A DNA stretch of 64,000 nt, taken from the NCBI RefSeq assembly GCF_003462685.1, contig NZ_QRVE01000001.1, positions 332,738-396,737 on the forward strand, written 5' to 3'. The stretch's first letter is position 1, and every line of letters begins with the position of its first letter. The notes below the pieces were generated by a model. It had not been told where the DNA came from and did no database searches. It saw nothing but the letters and a program-made list of their open reading frames with translations. Positions 38,686-48,604 of the stretch are shown in pieces. The translations under genes were made by a program, and so were the position numbers. The stretch is from Collinsella sp. AF23-4AC. GTDB taxonomy: Bacteria > Actinomycetota > Coriobacteriia > Coriobacteriales > Coriobacteriaceae.

Positions 38686-39942
38686 ATGCTCAACCATCTC
38701 AAACAACACTTTGGCTCGCACCGCACCGGAGGCCACGGAGGTCTGGATATCGCCCGGCACATCGGCCCCGGACTGCTCGTGACCGTCGGCTTTATCGACC
38801 CGGGCAACTGGGCCTCCAACATGGCCGCGGGTTCGCAGTTTGGCTACGCGCTGCTGTGGATCGTCACGCTGTCCACGATTATGCTCATTGTGCTGCAGCA
38901 CAACGCAGCACACCTGGGTATCGCCACGGGCACCTGTCTTGCCGAGGCCACGACCCGCTACCTCCCCCGCATCGTTGGACGCGCGGTGCTCGGCAGCGCC
39001 TATCTCGCGACCATCGCCACCGCCATGGCCGAGGTCCTGGGCGGCGCGATTGCCCTTCAAATGCTCTTTGGGCTGCCCGTGCGTGCGGGCTGCGTCATCG
39101 TGGCGGCAGTATCGATGTCGATGCTCATGACGAACTCCTACAAGCGTGCCGAACGCTGGATCATAGCCTTCGTAGGCGTGGTAGGACTCTCGTTTTTGGC
39201 CGAGCTTGCGCTGGTCAAGGTCGACTTGCCGCAAGCCGCCGCAAGCTGGATCACGCCCAGTATGCCCACTGGCTCGGCAGCGATTATCGTAAGTGTCCTA
39301 GGCGCGGTCGTTATGCCCCACAACCTCTTCCTGCACTCCGAGGTCATCCAATCCATGCACTTCGAAGGCCAAGGCGAGCAGGTTATCGAAGATCGTCTGC
39401 GCTACGAGCTCTTCGACACGCTCTTTTCGATGGGCGTGGGCTGGGCAATCAACTCGGCCATGGTCATCCTGGCCGCGACGACCTTCTTTGCGCACGGCAT
39501 GGTCGTAGACGACCTCGCCGTCGCAGCAGCCACGCTCTCCCCCATCTTGGGCCCGGCGAGCTCGACCATCTTTGCGGTAGCGCTGCTGTTCGCGGGACTA
39601 TCGAGCAGCGTGACAGCGGGCATGGCGGCGGGAACCATCACCGCGGGCATGTTCGACGAGGAATACGACATCCACGACCGACATTCCTCGATCGGAGTGG
39701 CGGCCTGTTTCGTCGGCGCAGTGACGGCGTGCCTGGTCGTCCCAAATCCTTTTGAAGGTCTCATCTGGAGTCAGGCACTGCTGTCGCTTCAGCTGCCGAT
39801 TACGGTCTTTGTGCTCATACGGCTCACCAGTTCACCCCGCGTCATGGGCAAATACGCCAACTCGCGCCCGCTCAACGCGCTGCTTGTAGGGATTGGCGCC
39901 ATCGTGACGATTCTCGATGTCGTGTTGTTGACAGGGATGTAA
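38686..39942 (+). CDS. Nramp family divalent metal transporter (MntH-like)
   Basis: About 418 residues, roughly 11 membrane segments. The two family signatures are present: DPGNW in TM1 and MPHNLFLHS in TM6, whose residues bind the metal. It imports Mn2+ or Fe2+ with protons. ATG 38686 has CAGGAG upstream. It is a single-gene unit, divergent from gltB. Confidence 0.92.
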   Translation: MLNHLKQHFGSHRTGGHGGLDIARHIGPGLLVTVGFIDPGNWASNMAAGSQFGYALLWIVTLSTIMLIVLQHNAAHLGIATGTCLAEATTRYLPRIVGRAVLGSAYLATIATAMAEVLGGAIALQMLFGLPVRAGCVIVAAVSMSMLMTNSYKRAERWIIAFVGVVGLSFLAELALVKVDLPQAAASWITPSMPTGSAAIIVSVLGAVVMPHNLFLHSEVIQSMHFEGQGEQVIEDRLRYELFDTLFSMGVGWAINSAMVILAATTFFAHGMVVDDLAVAAATLSPILGPASSTIFAVALLFAGLSSSVTAGMAAGTITAGMFDEEYDIHDRHSSIGVAACFVGAVTACLVVPNPFEGLIWSQALLSLQLPITVFVLIRLTSSPRVMGKYANSRPLNALLVGIGAIVTILDVVLLTGM

Positions 39943-39968
39943 TGGGACGGGGCACCTACCCAGACAAA

Positions 39969-40027
39969 CGTCTCGATCTGTAACAGGAAGACCCGTTTTG
40001 AGCCGTTAGATGTTACAGATTGAGACA
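39969..40027. repeat. P59 palindrome, single copy
   Basis: 59 bp, 26 bp after the Nramp stop codon, between convergent genes. It is the last P59 copy; none was found from here to 64 kb. Confidence 0.93.
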
Positions 40028-40092
40028 AAAGGTCGGCCGGACTCACAACAGACAGGATCGGCCAACAGCGACCGTGATCCCTTGGGGGCGGA

Positions 40093-40130
40093 GGAAAAGG
40101 GTCCCGGCCGAGAATTCGACCGGGACCCTT
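40093..40130 (-). terminator. Terminator of the rubredoxin gene
   Basis: 11-bp perfect stem (AAGGGTCCCGG and complement), 12-base loop, followed on the minus strand by TTTTCC. It could also stop the Nramp transcript coming from the other side. Confidence 0.8.
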
Positions 40131-40170
40131 GGACAGAGCTATGTGTTGCCGTGAGCCGCGTGCCGACGAG

Positions 40171-40314
40171 CTACTCCTCGACGAGCTCAAACTGATCGGG
40201 ACCGACGCCGCACACCGGGCACACGTAATCCTCGGGCAGCTCGGGCGTATCGACCTCAACCTCGTAACCGCAAACGATGCACACGAACTTATACGTCTTC
40301 TTCTCCTCAGCCAT
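40171..40314 (-). CDS. Rubredoxin-like protein
   Basis: 47 residues: a short Lys/Glu-rich start, then CIVCGY and CPVCGVG, the two CxxCG iron ligands of rubredoxin, and an acidic end. It carries single electrons in the cytoplasm, in anaerobes usually toward O2 or H2O2 reduction. ATG 40314 follows GAGAGGAG. It sits 90 bp after the flavin reductase gene on the same strand, so the two may form one redox unit. Typical rubredoxins are about 52 residues, so this one is slightly short. Confidence 0.88.
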   Translation of the reverse strand: MAEEKKTYKFVCIVCGYEVEVDTPELPEDYVCPVCGVGPDQFELVEE

Positions 40315-40403
40315 GATGTTCTCCTCTCGAACGCGACTGGTGATGTACTTCGTTTATTAGTATAGGTTCTCAATAATATAATGCAAGTATTTTTAGAACA
40401 TTT

Positions 40404-40907
40404 CTAGCCTTGATACGAGGACGCCTTCGGAGGCGTCTTGCCCTTCAGGACCTTATGGTAATAATCGTAGGTGAGCGGCGTCTCGTCGCTCAGGCGCTCG
40501 GCATCCTCGACCTCGCCGATAAACAGTAGATGCGTGCCCACATCCACAGTGTCGATCAAACGGCAGCTAAACAGGGCCGTCGCGTGCTCGGGCACATAGG
40601 GCATGCCCAGAGCCGTCTCGCGGGTCTCGTATCTGGCAAACTTGTCATAATCGCTGCTGGTGCGGAACCCAAAGTTACCGATGTAGAGCATGTCGGCGGT
40701 CTGATCGATCACGGTCAGCGCGAACGCTTTGGCCGATGCGATGGCGCCCGAGGTGACGTTGTCCTTGTTCACGGCAACCGAAATGCGCGGCGGCATGGAT
40801 GTCACCTGCACCGCCGTGTTGATAACGCAGCCGGCACGCAGCCCGTCTGCCGCGGAGCTCACCACGTACAGGCCGCTCGACATGGTAAAGAACGCAGTTT
40901 TGTCCAT
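40404..40907 (-). CDS. Flavin reductase-like FMN-binding split-barrel protein
   Basis: 167 residues from ATG 40907 (GGGGAG upstream). The sequence follows the flavin reductase/Hrb N-terminal fold, for example LYVVSSAADGLRAGCVINTAVQV at the start and TSMPPRISVAVNK. In high-molecular-weight rubredoxins this domain is fused to a rubredoxin; here the two are separate adjacent genes. It probably passes electrons from NAD(P)H through FMN to the rubredoxin. Confidence 0.88.
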   Translation of the reverse strand: MDKTAFFTMSSGLYVVSSAADGLRAGCVINTAVQVTSMPPRISVAVNKDNVTSGAIASAKAFALTVIDQTADMLYIGNFGFRTSSDYDKFARYETRETALGMPYVPEHATALFSCRLIDTVDVGTHLLFIGEVEDAERLSDETPLTYDYYHKVLKGKTPPKASSYQG

Positions 40908-40956
40908 AACGATCACTCCCCTAGCTCGGGTTGGAACCTCATGGATGTATGTACCC

Positions 40957-40992
40957 ACAAAAAAGGCGGTACCCATAACGGACGCCGCCTTT
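40957..40992 (-). terminator. Terminator of the TPR-smpB operon
   Basis: Stem AAAGGCGG/CCGCCTTT with a 15-base loop, followed by TTTTTT on the minus strand. It lies about 120 bp after smpB, beyond a P67 element. Confidence 0.7.
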
Positions 40993-41034
40993 GAAACATA
41001 TGTGTCAGAACAGTAAGAAAGATGAGACACCCGC

Positions 41035-41101
41035 AGTTGCGGTGAAATAGGGACTGAATAGCCCCTCAAACAGGCAAAACAGTCCGTATTCCACCGCAAC
41101 T
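41035..41101. repeat. 67-bp palindrome P67, copy 2
   Basis: Arms AGTTGCGGTGAAATAGGGAC and GTCCGTATTCCACCGCAACT. It lies just after smpB, before the operon terminator, so it is transcribed into the 3' end of that mRNA. Confidence 0.88.
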
Positions 41102-41113
41102 TATACAGAGCGC

Positions 41114-41584
41114 CTAGCGGTTGCGTTCCTTGAGGGCGCGGTCGATCTCGCGTTGGACATCACGCTTGGCCATGTCCTCGCGCTTGTCGTAGAGCTTCTT
41201 GCCGCGACCCAGACCCAACAGCAGTTTTACGCGACCGTCGGTATTAAAGTAGAGTTCCAACGGAACCAGCGCATAACCACGGTTGCGAAGTTTGCCGTCA
41301 AGAAAGTCGATCTCCTTGCGGTGCAGCAGCAGACGGCGCCGACGGTCGGGATCGCGATTCCACACGCCACCATGGCTATAAGGGTGGATATGCAGGCCGA
41401 CGAGCCAGCACTCCCCGCCACGAATCAGTGCAAAGGTATCGGTAATCTGGCACGCGCGCTCGCGAATCGACTTGACCTCGGTACCGCTCAGCTCAATACC
41501 GCACTCAAACGTCTCATCGATAAAGTACTCGTGATGTGCCGAACGATTCTTGGAAATGAGCTTGCGCTCGCGCTTACTGGGCAT
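41114..41584 (-). CDS. smpB: SsrA-binding protein
   Basis: 156 residues. Typical SmpB start KRERKLISKNRSAHHEYFI, core ELSGTEVKSIRE and the basic tail KLYDKREDMAKRD. It binds tmRNA and brings it to stalled ribosomes. The start at 41584 has AAGGAGG six bases upstream, inside the end of the TPR gene; the two overlap by 11 bp. The ssrA gene itself is not in the window. Confidence 0.95.
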   Translation of the reverse strand: MPSKRERKLISKNRSAHHEYFIDETFECGIELSGTEVKSIRERACQITDTFALIRGGECWLVGLHIHPYSHGGVWNRDPDRRRRLLLHRKEIDFLDGKLRNRGYALVPLELYFNTDGRVKLLLGLGRGKKLYDKREDMAKRDVQREIDRALKERNR

Positions 41585-42491
41585 CGCCGGCCTCCTTGGC
41601 GCCATCGGCGTTTGAGCCCGCAGCCTCGCGCTTTGCTCTGCGCTCGGCATTAAGCTCGGCATCGCTCTCGCGCACCAGCTTGATAATCGCCGCGCATGCC
41701 TCCTCGCCCACCAGGTCGCGGGCACGGACCGTCAGACGCGTAGCCTCCTGCTTGTCGCCGTCGCTTGCAGCATCGGTCGCGCACATGATCAGGCAGATGG
41801 CGATCTCGGCCGAAGGCGAGGTCGGCACGCCCTGCAGGGCGAGCTCACCCATCACATGGTCGTCACTCTCGTCCGCGGCATCCGGATAGGTGGTATGGAT
41901 CTTGTTGAGCAGGCGCGTCGTATGCGCATCATTGGGCGCCAGGCGCAGCGCCAGACGCGCGCAGCCCACGGCTGCCGAAATGTTCTCGGTCTCGGGCTCC
42001 AAGAAGTACTGACCCAAGTTGGTGTAGGCGCGTGCGGCGCACTTACCGTCGCTCGCGCGCTCCAGCACCGAGAACGAGAGTGATGCCCACTCCTGCTTGT
42101 CCTCGAGCGCGCGGAACAGCTCGGCCAAGTCCAAGCGATAGTTGCAGTTCATAGGATCCCAACGCACAGCCTGCATCAGGGCATTCCGAGCACTCACATA
42201 ATCCTGCTGGCGAATGTAGGCAAACGCCATGTCGGAGTACAGGCGGTCAAACGGCACCTCGACCTGCACGAGCTCGCGCGGATCCTTTTCCACGCGACGG
42301 TAGGCCAGGCGCTCAAACTTGCTATCAAAGCTAAAGTACTGACGGTTCTCCTCCGTCTTGCACTCAGCGTCGATATACTCCTCGGCGAGCTCCACCAGAC
42401 GCTCAAGCAGCGGCGTCGCCGTAGCCAGGTCGCCCTGCGCCAGATAGTTCTCGGCATACGTGATGTCTTCCAAGCTGATAGGCAGGTCCAT
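41574..42491 (-). CDS. TPR-like repeat protein
   Basis: 305 residues, helical, with tetratricopeptide-like repeats (YSDMAFAYIRQQDYVSARNALMQAVRWDP is one unit). The end is an Ala/Glu/Arg-rich low-complexity tail. No catalytic motif. Probably a cytoplasmic scaffold. It shares an operon with smpB. Confidence 0.78.
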   Translation of the reverse strand: MDLPISLEDITYAENYLAQGDLATATPLLERLVELAEEYIDAECKTEENRQYFSFDSKFERLAYRRVEKDPRELVQVEVPFDRLYSDMAFAYIRQQDYVSARNALMQAVRWDPMNCNYRLDLAELFRALEDKQEWASLSFSVLERASDGKCAARAYTNLGQYFLEPETENISAAVGCARLALRLAPNDAHTTRLLNKIHTTYPDAADESDDHVMGELALQGVPTSPSAEIAICLIMCATDAASDGDKQEATRLTVRARDLVGEEACAAIIKLVRESDAELNAERRAKREAAGSNADGAKEAGDAQ

Positions 42492-42550
42492 GACAACTCC
42501 TCGGTCCGGGCGGCAGACTCAACGCGCGCCTTAAATATCGGTCAATACAC

Positions 42551-42578
42551 AAAACCCGGGTCTCTTACGAGGCCCGGG
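42551..42578 (-). terminator. Terminator after the tRNA pair
   Basis: Stem CCCGGGTCTC/GAGGCCCGGG with a 4-base loop, then TTTT on the minus strand. It separates the tRNA genes from the TPR-smpB operon. Confidence 0.85.
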
Positions 42579-42588
42579 CGTTCAATTT

Positions 42589-42665
42589 TGGTAGCCCGTA
42601 CCAGATTCGAACTGGTGATCTCCGCCTTGAGAGGGCGGCGTCCTAAACCGCTAGACGAACGGGCC
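42589..42665 (-). tRNA. tRNA-Glu (anticodon CTC)
   Basis: Cloverleaf is readable on the minus strand: acceptor GGCCCGT/ACGGGCT (one G-U pair), anticodon stem CCGCC/GGCGG with loop CTCTCAA, T-loop GTTCGAATC and an encoded CCA end. Confidence 0.95.
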
Positions 42666-42682
42666 ATATGTAGCAAATGCAA

Positions 42683-42756
42683 TGGCTGGGATGGAGGGAG
42701 TCGAACCCCCATTGACGGAACCAGAATCCGCTGTCCTGCCATTAGACGACATCCCA
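42683..42756 (-). tRNA. tRNA-Gln (anticodon CTG)
   Basis: Acceptor TGGGATG/CATCCCA, anticodon loop TTCTGGT, T-loop GTTCGACTC and encoded CCA. It lies 17 bp upstream of tRNA-Glu in the same transcript. The stretch 42757-43021 holds no visible gene. Confidence 0.95.
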
Positions 42757-43021
42757 ATGACTGCATCGCTGCGCTCGGCTGTGCCTTTGCGCAAGAAAGA
42801 AATATACGGGAAGTCTCGCCGTGACGCAAGCCCCAATTTTGACTTTTTTGAAATTCAGTCAAATACGGCCAACACGTGAAGGACCTGTGAAGCACCAGCG
42901 ACACGTACGACGCCAAAGCCCGTAAAACATCCCACATCTACCGCTGGTAGATTACAACATTGCAGCACTCACGGCTGATGGCACAATCGAACCGTCATCA
43001 TTGCACGGATATCGAGGCGCC

Positions 43022-43432
43022 ATGGACGAAGAGCTTGATTACCTATGGGAGACCCTGGGGCTCGAGATCACTGCTGATCTTTGGCCCGAACGGGACAAAA
43101 TCCATCCCACTCTGCGCCCCGCCATCACGGTGATGCTGGCAAAATACCGCCGTGCATCCTTTTTGATCATGCGGATGTCATGGCACGCGGGACTCCCCGA
43201 CCTTAAGCGAATCCAGGCAAGCCTCGTCGAGCTGTCCGGCATGCCGACCGTCATATCCGAGGCGCACCTGGAGCAGCGCCAGCGCGAGCGACTGCAACAG
43301 CAGCGGATTCCCTTTATCTGCCCCGGCGTTCAGGCATATCTGCCCTTTATGGACGAGGAGTACTGGAGCGGCAAGCCCAACAAGCACGTAAAGGTCTACG
43401 ATCCGCACGAATGGGCACAGCTCAAGGATTGA
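43022..43432 (+). CDS. Conserved hypothetical protein, possibly regulator-related
   Basis: 136 residues, soluble and basic-helical. The segment RIPFICPGVQAYLPFM recalls the IPFxxPGxQxYLPxL motif found in the N-terminal part of some MarR-annotated proteins of Firmicutes, but no winged helix follows. The preceding segment (LKRIQASLVELSGMPTVISEAHL) fits the same fold. Start ATG 43022 has only a weak GAGG. Function unknown. Confidence 0.6.
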   Translation: MDEELDYLWETLGLEITADLWPERDKIHPTLRPAITVMLAKYRRASFLIMRMSWHAGLPDLKRIQASLVELSGMPTVISEAHLEQRQRERLQQQRIPFICPGVQAYLPFMDEEYWSGKPNKHVKVYDPHEWAQLKD

Positions 43433-43504
43433 GCCGAGCGAGCCCGCCAGTGGAAAACACGTCCCACCCTGAGCACTCAAAACGGATCGCGCTTTCCGCA
43501 GCCG

Positions 43505-43864
43505 CTACAGCAATGCCTCGGCCCAAGCCGATTCCTTAAAGCCGGGAATCGCAAAGTCGTCGCCCACCAACAGCGGACGCTTGACCAGCATGCCGTCGGT
43601 CGCCAGCAGCTCGTAGCACTCCCGATCCGTCATGCCCGCATCCAGACGCGCCTTCAGGCCCAGCTCTCGATATTTCATGCCCGACGAATTAAAGAAGCGC
43701 CGCACCGGCAGCCCCGAACGAGCAATCCAGGTCGCAAGCTCATCAGCCGTGGGATTGTCCAAAACGATATCGCGGTCGATATACTCTACTCCGTGTTCGT
43801 CCAGCCATGCCTTGGCCTTCTTACAGGTCGAGCACTTGGGATATTCAACAAACAGTACGGTCAT
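43505..43864 (-). CDS. ArsC/Spx family thioredoxin-fold protein
   Basis: 119 residues. CSTCKKAKAWL gives the CxxC-type active site, followed by the family pattern FNSSGMKYRELGLK and LLVGDD. This branch (YffB/Spx/ArsC-like) includes glutathione- or thioredoxin-dependent reductases and Spx regulators; without arsenic genes nearby, arsenate reduction is not supported. ATG 43864 follows GGAGG. Confidence 0.88.
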   Translation of the reverse strand: MTVLFVEYPKCSTCKKAKAWLDEHGVEYIDRDIVLDNPTADELATWIARSGLPVRRFFNSSGMKYRELGLKARLDAGMTDRECYELLATDGMLVKRPLLVGDDFAIPGFKESAWAEALL

Positions 43865-43956
43865 GGGAATCCTCCGAATATAGATCGGCCAACGCAGGCA
43901 CACGCCACATGAGGCGCCTTCGCATGATGGGCCAATTGTAGACCACGGGTCACACA

Positions 43957-45009
43957 TTAAACGAACCGTACCCCGAATCCGCGTTTGATGAACGGCAGCA
44001 GCTCCATTGCCTCGGGCGTGATATGACCCGCAACGTTCATGCGCTCGTCACCGGGAAGATCGACCCGCGCAATCTCAAGCTCGCCTTCGTAGCGCCCATA
44101 GCCGCTATTGCTCACAGCGATCGACCCCGTCTTTCGCGACAGGCCGGCACCGGCATCCATCGGCACGGAATCCGGTTTAAGCGTCGTGCGCGACTCCTGA
44201 GACCTAAAGATGAGGGTGCTCGAATCGGGCCGGTCGTGATGAATCTGCCCACGTACATAGGCATAACCAGACTCAAGCTCGCATTGCAGGTCCACGTATC
44301 CGGCGGAAACTTGAGCAAACTGCGCCCAGCCCGCATCGGAAAGATCGGGGTCGCCGACCAACACAATGTCGCAATCGGCGCCATGTGCGAGCTCAAGCAT
44401 GTTGAGGGCAACCTTTGACGCGCGACCGCGCTGTGCCTCGACCGTCGGCAGCCCCTCGAATACCGGCCCGCGAACGTTGGCATCACCCGGCACAAAAGCC
44501 ATGATTTCGAATCCAAGCGCCGCAAGACGAAGATTCACCCGAGCAATGTCCTCCAGAGCTAAACCGGTATAAGGCTTGGGGTAAAAATTGTGGCAGGCAG
44601 CAAAACGAGTCACATCGGCACCGGCCTCACGCCACGATGCGATTTCATCAGAACTCACCGTCGATGCATTGACCACAATGCGAAATACACCGGACAGCTC
44701 CGCGACCCGCTGGGCGCTAAAGCCATAGTCCAAACGAAGGTATTCCAACCCCAGATCGCGCAGGTCCTCGATGCGTTCAAGCCCGAGCAAATCGCACGTG
44801 CGCGGCCCCACATCGGCGATGAGCGCAATGCCGCGGGCGGAAAGCAGCGACAGCACATGACGGACCTTATCGGCATACGCCGCTCCCCCATCCTCGGGAA
44901 TATGCAGTGAGGTAAACGCATAGCGCGCACCCGCCGCGGCACCGTGCTCAATCGTCCGCTCAATATCCTGCAGAGGGCTGGAAAGATAAATCGAAATACC
45001 CGTTTTCAC
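43957..45009 (-). CDS. MupG family (DUF871) 6-phospho-N-acetylmuramidase-like TIM-barrel protein
   Basis: 350 residues: TIM barrel starting GISIYLSSP, followed by a C-terminal beta domain, as in MupG. That enzyme splits phosphorylated MurNAc-containing disaccharides from cell-wall turnover. Its place beside MurP and MurQ strongly supports this role. It starts with GTG 45009 behind AAAGGAG. A terminator lies immediately upstream, so it is probably made at a lower level than the rest of the operon. Confidence 0.85.
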   Translation of the reverse strand: MKTGISIYLSSPLQDIERTIEHGAAAGARYAFTSLHIPEDGGAAYADKVRHVLSLLSARGIALIADVGPRTCDLLGLERIEDLRDLGLEYLRLDYGFSAQRVAELSGVFRIVVNASTVSSDEIASWREAGADVTRFAACHNFYPKPYTGLALEDIARVNLRLAALGFEIMAFVPGDANVRGPVFEGLPTVEAQRGRASKVALNMLELAHGADCDIVLVGDPDLSDAGWAQFAQVSAGYVDLQCELESGYAYVRGQIHHDRPDSSTLIFRSQESRTTLKPDSVPMDAGAGLSRKTGSIAVSNSGYGRYEGELEIARVDLPGDERMNVAGHITPEAMELLPFIKRGFGVRFV

Positions 45010-45024
45010 GTTTCAACGCTCCTT

Positions 45025-45059
45025 TAAAAAAGGCCGGCGGAGCAGTTAGCCCCGCCGGC
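45025..45059 (-). terminator. Intra-operon terminator between murP-like gene and mupG
   Basis: Stem GCCGGCGG/CCGCCGGC with a loop of about 11 bases, then TTTTTT, which runs directly into the AAAGGAG ribosome site of mupG. It may attenuate mupG expression. Confidence 0.75.
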
Positions 45060-45126
45060 ACAACCATAGCATCAAGAAATCTGCCGCGCGCCGCGAGCCC
45101 TGAGCAACACGGCTCGCGATATCAAA

Positions 45127-46557
45127 CTATTCGCCAAAGAACTCGTTGATCTTCTGCTCGTCGACGCCAAAGAACCACGTCAGGACAAAGCCGGCGGCAT
45201 AGGCAAGCAGCATAGCGGCAACGTAGCCGAGCTGCTGGCCAGGAACGACGATCAGCAGGCCAAACAGACCGGAAACGCCCTGAGAAACCGTGCCGATGTG
45301 AAGCAGCGCCGCGAGCGCGCCGCCAAATCCGGCACCCAGGCAGGCCGTCACAAACGGACGAACGAGCGGCAGCGTAACGGCATACATCAGAGGCTCGCCC
45401 ACACCGAGGATTCCAACGGGAATGGACTCTGCGACGTACTTCTTGAGCTTGGCGTTCTTGGTCTTAAAGTACAGCGCCAGACCGGCACCGACCTGACCGC
45501 CGCCAGCCATCATAAGGATGGGGAGCAGGTAATTGATGCCCTTGGTAGCGCCGTCGGGATCGTTGAGCATAGCGTGGATCGGCGTGAGCGCCTGATGCAG
45601 GCCGACGGAAACCAGCGGCAAGAAGCCTGCCGACAGGATATAGCCGCCCAGGACGCCCAGCTTCTCGAAGATAAAGGTCAAAACGCTAAAGATGGCAGTC
45701 GTCAGCCATGCGCCAACCGGCTGGATGACGAGCATCAGAGCAAAGGCGCCGATGATGAGCACCAGCAGCGGGGACAAGAACGTGTCGAGTGCGTTGGGCA
45801 TAACCTTGCGAATCTGACGCTCCATCCAGGCAAAAAATGCACCAGCGATGAGAGCCGCGATCATGCCGCCCGCCGCGGGATTGTACTGCGCATTGGTGAG
45901 CGGCAGCAGAATGGCAGTGGCAGGATCAGCCGCGCCAGGCGCAAGCAGGGGCATGGCACTGTTGGCGATACACATCATGCCGGCGATGCCGCCCAGCGCA
46001 GCGGAGCCACCAAACTCACGTGCCGCGTTATAGCCCACCAAGATGGGCAGATAGGCAAACAGGGCCCAGCCCATGGAACGAATGCCCTGGTACCACCACT
46101 CGCCTGCAAGCGCTCCTGCCGTCGAGACGTTAATGACGTTGCAGATACCGTTGATGAGGCCAGCCGCAATGATGCCGGGAAGCAGGGCGACGAAGACATT
46201 GGAAATCTTCTTGAGGAAGGCCTGAACCGGCTTGGACTCGTACTTGGCCTTCTGCGCGGCCTTGTTTGTGGCCGCAGCGTCAACCACGCTCTCGTCAGCA
46301 ACGCCTTTCGCAAGGCCGGTGAGCTTGGAGAACTCCTCGAGCACCTTATTCACCTTGCCCGGACCCAACACGATCTGCATCGTGTCGTCCTCGACCAGGC
46401 CCATCACGCCGTCGAGTGCCTTAATGCCCTCCGTGTCGACGCTGCCCGTGTCTTTGACGGTCACGCGCAGGCGCGTCATGCACGCCGCGTTTGCCAGCAC
46501 GTTGTCTTTACCGCCCAGAAGGTCCAGCAGCTTTTGAGCCAGCTCTTTGTTCGTCAT
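45127..46557 (-). CDS. PTS EIIBC, N-acetylmuramic acid-type (MurP-like)
   Basis: 476 residues. N-terminal EIIB domain with the phosphocysteine in AACMTRLRV, a linker, then an EIIC membrane domain. No EIIA domain, as in MurP, which borrows glucose EIIA. Together with MurQ and MupG it indicates uptake of MurNAc or MurNAc-disaccharide as the 6-phosphate. Confidence 0.87.
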   Translation of the reverse strand: MTNKELAQKLLDLLGGKDNVLANAACMTRLRVTVKDTGSVDTEGIKALDGVMGLVEDDTMQIVLGPGKVNKVLEEFSKLTGLAKGVADESVVDAAATNKAAQKAKYESKPVQAFLKKISNVFVALLPGIIAAGLINGICNVINVSTAGALAGEWWYQGIRSMGWALFAYLPILVGYNAAREFGGSAALGGIAGMMCIANSAMPLLAPGAADPATAILLPLTNAQYNPAAGGMIAALIAGAFFAWMERQIRKVMPNALDTFLSPLLVLIIGAFALMLVIQPVGAWLTTAIFSVLTFIFEKLGVLGGYILSAGFLPLVSVGLHQALTPIHAMLNDPDGATKGINYLLPILMMAGGGQVGAGLALYFKTKNAKLKKYVAESIPVGILGVGEPLMYAVTLPLVRPFVTACLGAGFGGALAALLHIGTVSQGVSGLFGLLIVVPGQQLGYVAAMLLAYAAGFVLTWFFGVDEQKINEFFGE

Positions 46558-46614
46558 TACTCCTCCTTGTATTGGGTATCTCGTTTGGATGTCATATCAG
46601 CTCACGCCGCGCAC

Positions 46615-47538
<924 letters not shown>

Positions 47539-47548
47539 TTCATTCACC

Positions 47549-48400
47549 TCATCTTTCCTGTTTCTCGATGTAGTTTTGCTTAATGACATGCGTCGCCCGT
47601 TCGTAGTCACTGGCAACGTAAGCAGCGTACAGGGCATCGACAACCATAAGCTGGGCCATACGCGAAGCCATGGCACCGCTGCGGACCAAAGGTTCACTCG
47701 CAGCGACGCCGAGCACGGCATCGGCCATGGTGGCAAGCTTGGATGATCCATCTACTTTGGTAACGGCCACAACGGGACAGTTGTGACGTTGAGCCTCGGC
47801 GGTGCAGTCCAGCACCTCTTGCGTCAAGCCCGAGTAGCTAAAGGCGATTGCCATATCGCCCTCATGCATGTTCTTGGCACATAAGAGCTGATCATGCCAG
47901 TCGTCGTACAGATGGCACTCTTTGTCGACACGCATGAGCTTTTGCGCCAGGTCGTGCGCGACCAAACGAGAGGCACCAATACCGAACAGATTGACCGCGC
48001 GTGCCCGCTTAAGACGGGCCGCGCATCGCTCCAAGACGGTGTAATCGAGCGTTCGCGCCGTCGCCTCGATCGTGCGCACGTTGCTTTTCATCACCTTCCC
48101 CACGATACGTTCGACGCTGTCATCCATGGAGATGTCCTCGAGGGCTACGTCTTTCTTGTCACCTAAGAGCGCCAGCTCGGCAATCAGTTCGCGCTGGAAC
48201 TCCTTGTAGCCCGCAAAACCCAAACGCTTGCAAAAGCGCAAAATGCTCGAGGGCGAGGAGAACGTGACATCGGCAAGACCGCGGACGGACAGCCCGACCA
48301 CCTCGTGCGGATGAGCGCTTACATATGCGATGACATTGCGTTCCGCCGGGCTCGCGCTGAGCTCACGCTCGCGAAGCCGCAAAAGCAATCCATTTGCCAT
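47549..48400 (-). CDS. RpiR/MurR family transcriptional regulator
   Basis: 283 residues. N-terminal HTH of the RpiR type (SSPSSILRFCKRLGFAGYKEFQREL) and a C-terminal SIS sugar-phosphate-binding domain (LFGIGASRLVAHDLAQKL; AFSYSGLTQEV). It probably senses MurNAc-6-P and controls the operon that it heads. ATG 48400 has GGAGGT seven bases upstream; an overlapping GTG at 48409 does not. It ends 10 bp before murQ starts. Confidence 0.88.
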   Translation of the reverse strand: MANGLLLRLRERELSASPAERNVIAYVSAHPHEVVGLSVRGLADVTFSSPSSILRFCKRLGFAGYKEFQRELIAELALLGDKKDVALEDISMDDSVERIVGKVMKSNVRTIEATARTLDYTVLERCAARLKRARAVNLFGIGASRLVAHDLAQKLMRVDKECHLYDDWHDQLLCAKNMHEGDMAIAFSYSGLTQEVLDCTAEAQRHNCPVVAVTKVDGSSKLATMADAVLGVAASEPLVRSGAMASRMAQLMVVDALYAAYVASDYERATHVIKQNYIEKQER

Positions 48401-48496
48401 CTCAAACACCTCCGTTGAGAAGAATTAAAGACCAACGAACGATTCGTACCGGATATAAACAGCTTTTGCGGTACATTGTGCCGCATCGTGGCGCAC

Positions 48497-48523
48497 AAAG
48501 GGCGAGCGTTCTACCGCTCGCCC
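48497..48523 (-). terminator. Terminator of the VanZ-like gene
   Basis: Perfect 9-bp stem GGGCGAGCG/CGCTCGCCC with a 6-base loop, followed by TTTG. It lies upstream of the rpiR operon promoter region. Confidence 0.75.
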
Positions 48524-48604
48524 CTCAAATCCGACCGCTCGGAAATACGCGCGACACAAAATAATTCAACAAGGTCGCATTATCAGAAACGGGTTTGTTA
48601 CCGA

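Noticed and set aside
42542..42937. 131-codon frame across the tRNA pair
   Set aside because: It overlaps both tRNA genes and their terminator.
43505..43864. Arsenic resistance gene
   Set aside because: The protein is of the ArsC/Spx fold, but no other arsenic genes are nearby.
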